Both the position numbers and the translations under genes were made by a program. 5,097 nucleotides of DNA from UMGS172 sp045648145 (GTDB lineage: Bacteria; Bacillota; Clostridia; Oscillospirales; Acutalibacteraceae). This document shows positions 4,449 through 5,097 of this stretch, piece by piece. Location: the NCBI GenBank assembly GCA_045648145.1, contig JAZRNK010000016.1, forward strand, positions 1 through 5,097. Direction: 5' to 3'. The notes beneath the pieces are model-generated. The model saw nothing but the letters and a program-made list of their open reading frames with translations. It was not told where the DNA came from and searched no databases. Position 1 is the first letter of the stretch. Each line of letters begins with the position of its first letter.

Positions 4449-5097
4449 ATGAATTATCTATATATACTAATAGCAACCGTTTTAGCCGCGGTTGAGTTTG
4501 TTTTGACTAAGAAATATCAATCATATGAAGGAAACGAGCTTTATTCAGGGCTTAAATTTAATGCGCTTAATGGTTTTTTCGGGGCAATTATGTTTTTTGT
4601 GTTATCGGGTTTTAGATGGGAATTTTCATGGTTCTCGTTTATCCTTGCAGCCTTGATGTCGATATTCTCTTTAACTTATATTATTTTTGGGTTTAAGACT
4701 TTAAAATTGGGCAGTGTTGCAGTATATTCAATTTTTTTGATGAGTGGCGGAATGCTTCTGCCGTATATTTTTGGCATTTTATTTTTAGATGAAGATGTAA
4801 ACATCTTTAGAATAATAGGTGTAGTGGTTATTCTTATTGCGATAGTTATTTCAAACAAGTCAAAGTATAAATTTTCATATCAGTTTTATCTTCTTTGTAT
4901 AGGAATATTTCTTTTGAACGGTTGTGTGAGCATAGTATCCAAAACGCATCAGATTAACCAAGAGTTTGTGACTGTTAGTACAGTTACCTTTGTTATGTTA
5001 TCGGGACTTATGAAGTTTGTTTTTTGCTCGATTATAATGCTTTTTATGAATAAGGAAAAGAGGAAAACAGGGTTTTCTTCTAATAAATCATTATATG
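4449..5097 (+). CDS. EamA/DMT-superfamily transporter, 3' end cut by the window
   Basis: From the ATG at 4449 the frame is open to the window edge: 216 complete codons and no stop. The start has GGTGAT (4439-4444) 4 nt upstream. The product is very hydrophobic, with about seven membrane segments visible (roughly 2-20, 36-54, 60-80, 88-112, 120-136, 145-164, 176-200). The stretch GILFLDEDVNIFRIIGVVVILIAIVIS (109-135, key residues E116 and G124) matches the end of an EamA half: an acidic residue after a helix, then a helix with Ile-Gly near its start. EamA proteins have two such halves and about 280-300 residues, so roughly the last quarter is missing. The family exports metabolites, amino acids or drugs; the substrate cannot be told. 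It diverges from the second AraC-family gene, its likely regulator. Confidence 0.85.
   Translation, partial: MNYLYILIATVLAAVEFVLTKKYQSYEGNELYSGLKFNALNGFFGAIMFFVLSGFRWEFSWFSFILAALMSIFSLTYIIFGFKTLKLGSVAVYSIFLMSGGMLLPYIFGILFLDEDVNIFRIIGVVVILIAIVISNKSKYKFSYQFYLLCIGIFLLNGCVSIVSKTHQINQEFVTVSTVTFVMLSGLMKFVFCSIIMLFMNKEKRKTGFSSNKSLY

Noticed and set aside
4676..4858. 60-codon minus-strand frame opposite the transporter
   Set aside because: Low-complexity Ile/Lys/Thr-rich shadow of the transporter gene.
1..5097. CRISPR array, transposon ends, tRNA or phage attachment site
   Set aside because: No regularly spaced repeats, terminal inverted repeats with flanking duplications, cloverleaf or transposase/integrase frame was found.

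Overview
The window reads as chromosomal DNA of a low-to-moderate GC member of the Bacillota, most likely class Clostridia. This rests on strong AGGAG/GGTGAT ribosome binding sites, simple T-tailed terminators, TTGaaa/TATAAT promoters, two AraC-family regulators of the Firmicute type, and a small membrane protein resembling DUF6512 proteins of Firmicutes. The assignment is inference from style; no rRNA or other marker gene is present. I saw no CRISPR array, insertion sequence, tRNA or rRNA.

Layout. At the left edge, positions 1-17 (minus strand) probably carry the first codons of a gene that leaves the window. A strong terminator follows at 81-113. Next come two minus-strand genes transcribed right to left, 26 bp apart: a PIG-L/LmbE-type deacetylase (1080-1802) and then a divergent NagB/glucosamine-6-phosphate isomerase-like protein (118-1053). 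Divergent from them is an AraC-family regulator (1910-2797, plus) with its own terminator. The 107 bp between the divergent genes holds a near-consensus promoter for the regulator, a promoter with a good -10 but no -35 for the two enzymes, and an 11-bp direct repeat with a 21-bp period placed between them. After that comes a 5-TM DUF6512-like membrane protein (2986-3513, plus), converging on a second AraC-family regulator (minus, best start 4352). Diverging from that regulator is an EamA/DMT-type transporter that starts at 4449 and is cut by the right edge of the window.

How the parts may work together. The first module looks like a small inducible amino-sugar unit: a sugar N-deacetylase, a NagB-fold enzyme and a local AraC activator that probably also represses itself. 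The NagB-like protein lacks one of the usual catalytic acids and, by my remembered alignment, most of the phosphate-binding side chains. It may therefore act on a different, possibly unphosphorylated substrate, or catalyse a different reaction. The second module is an AraC-regulator/exporter pair sharing a short AT-rich divergent promoter region. No phage-, defence- or CRISPR-like novelty is visible. The most original points are the atypical NagB-like enzyme paired with a deacetylase, and the well-placed putative operator.
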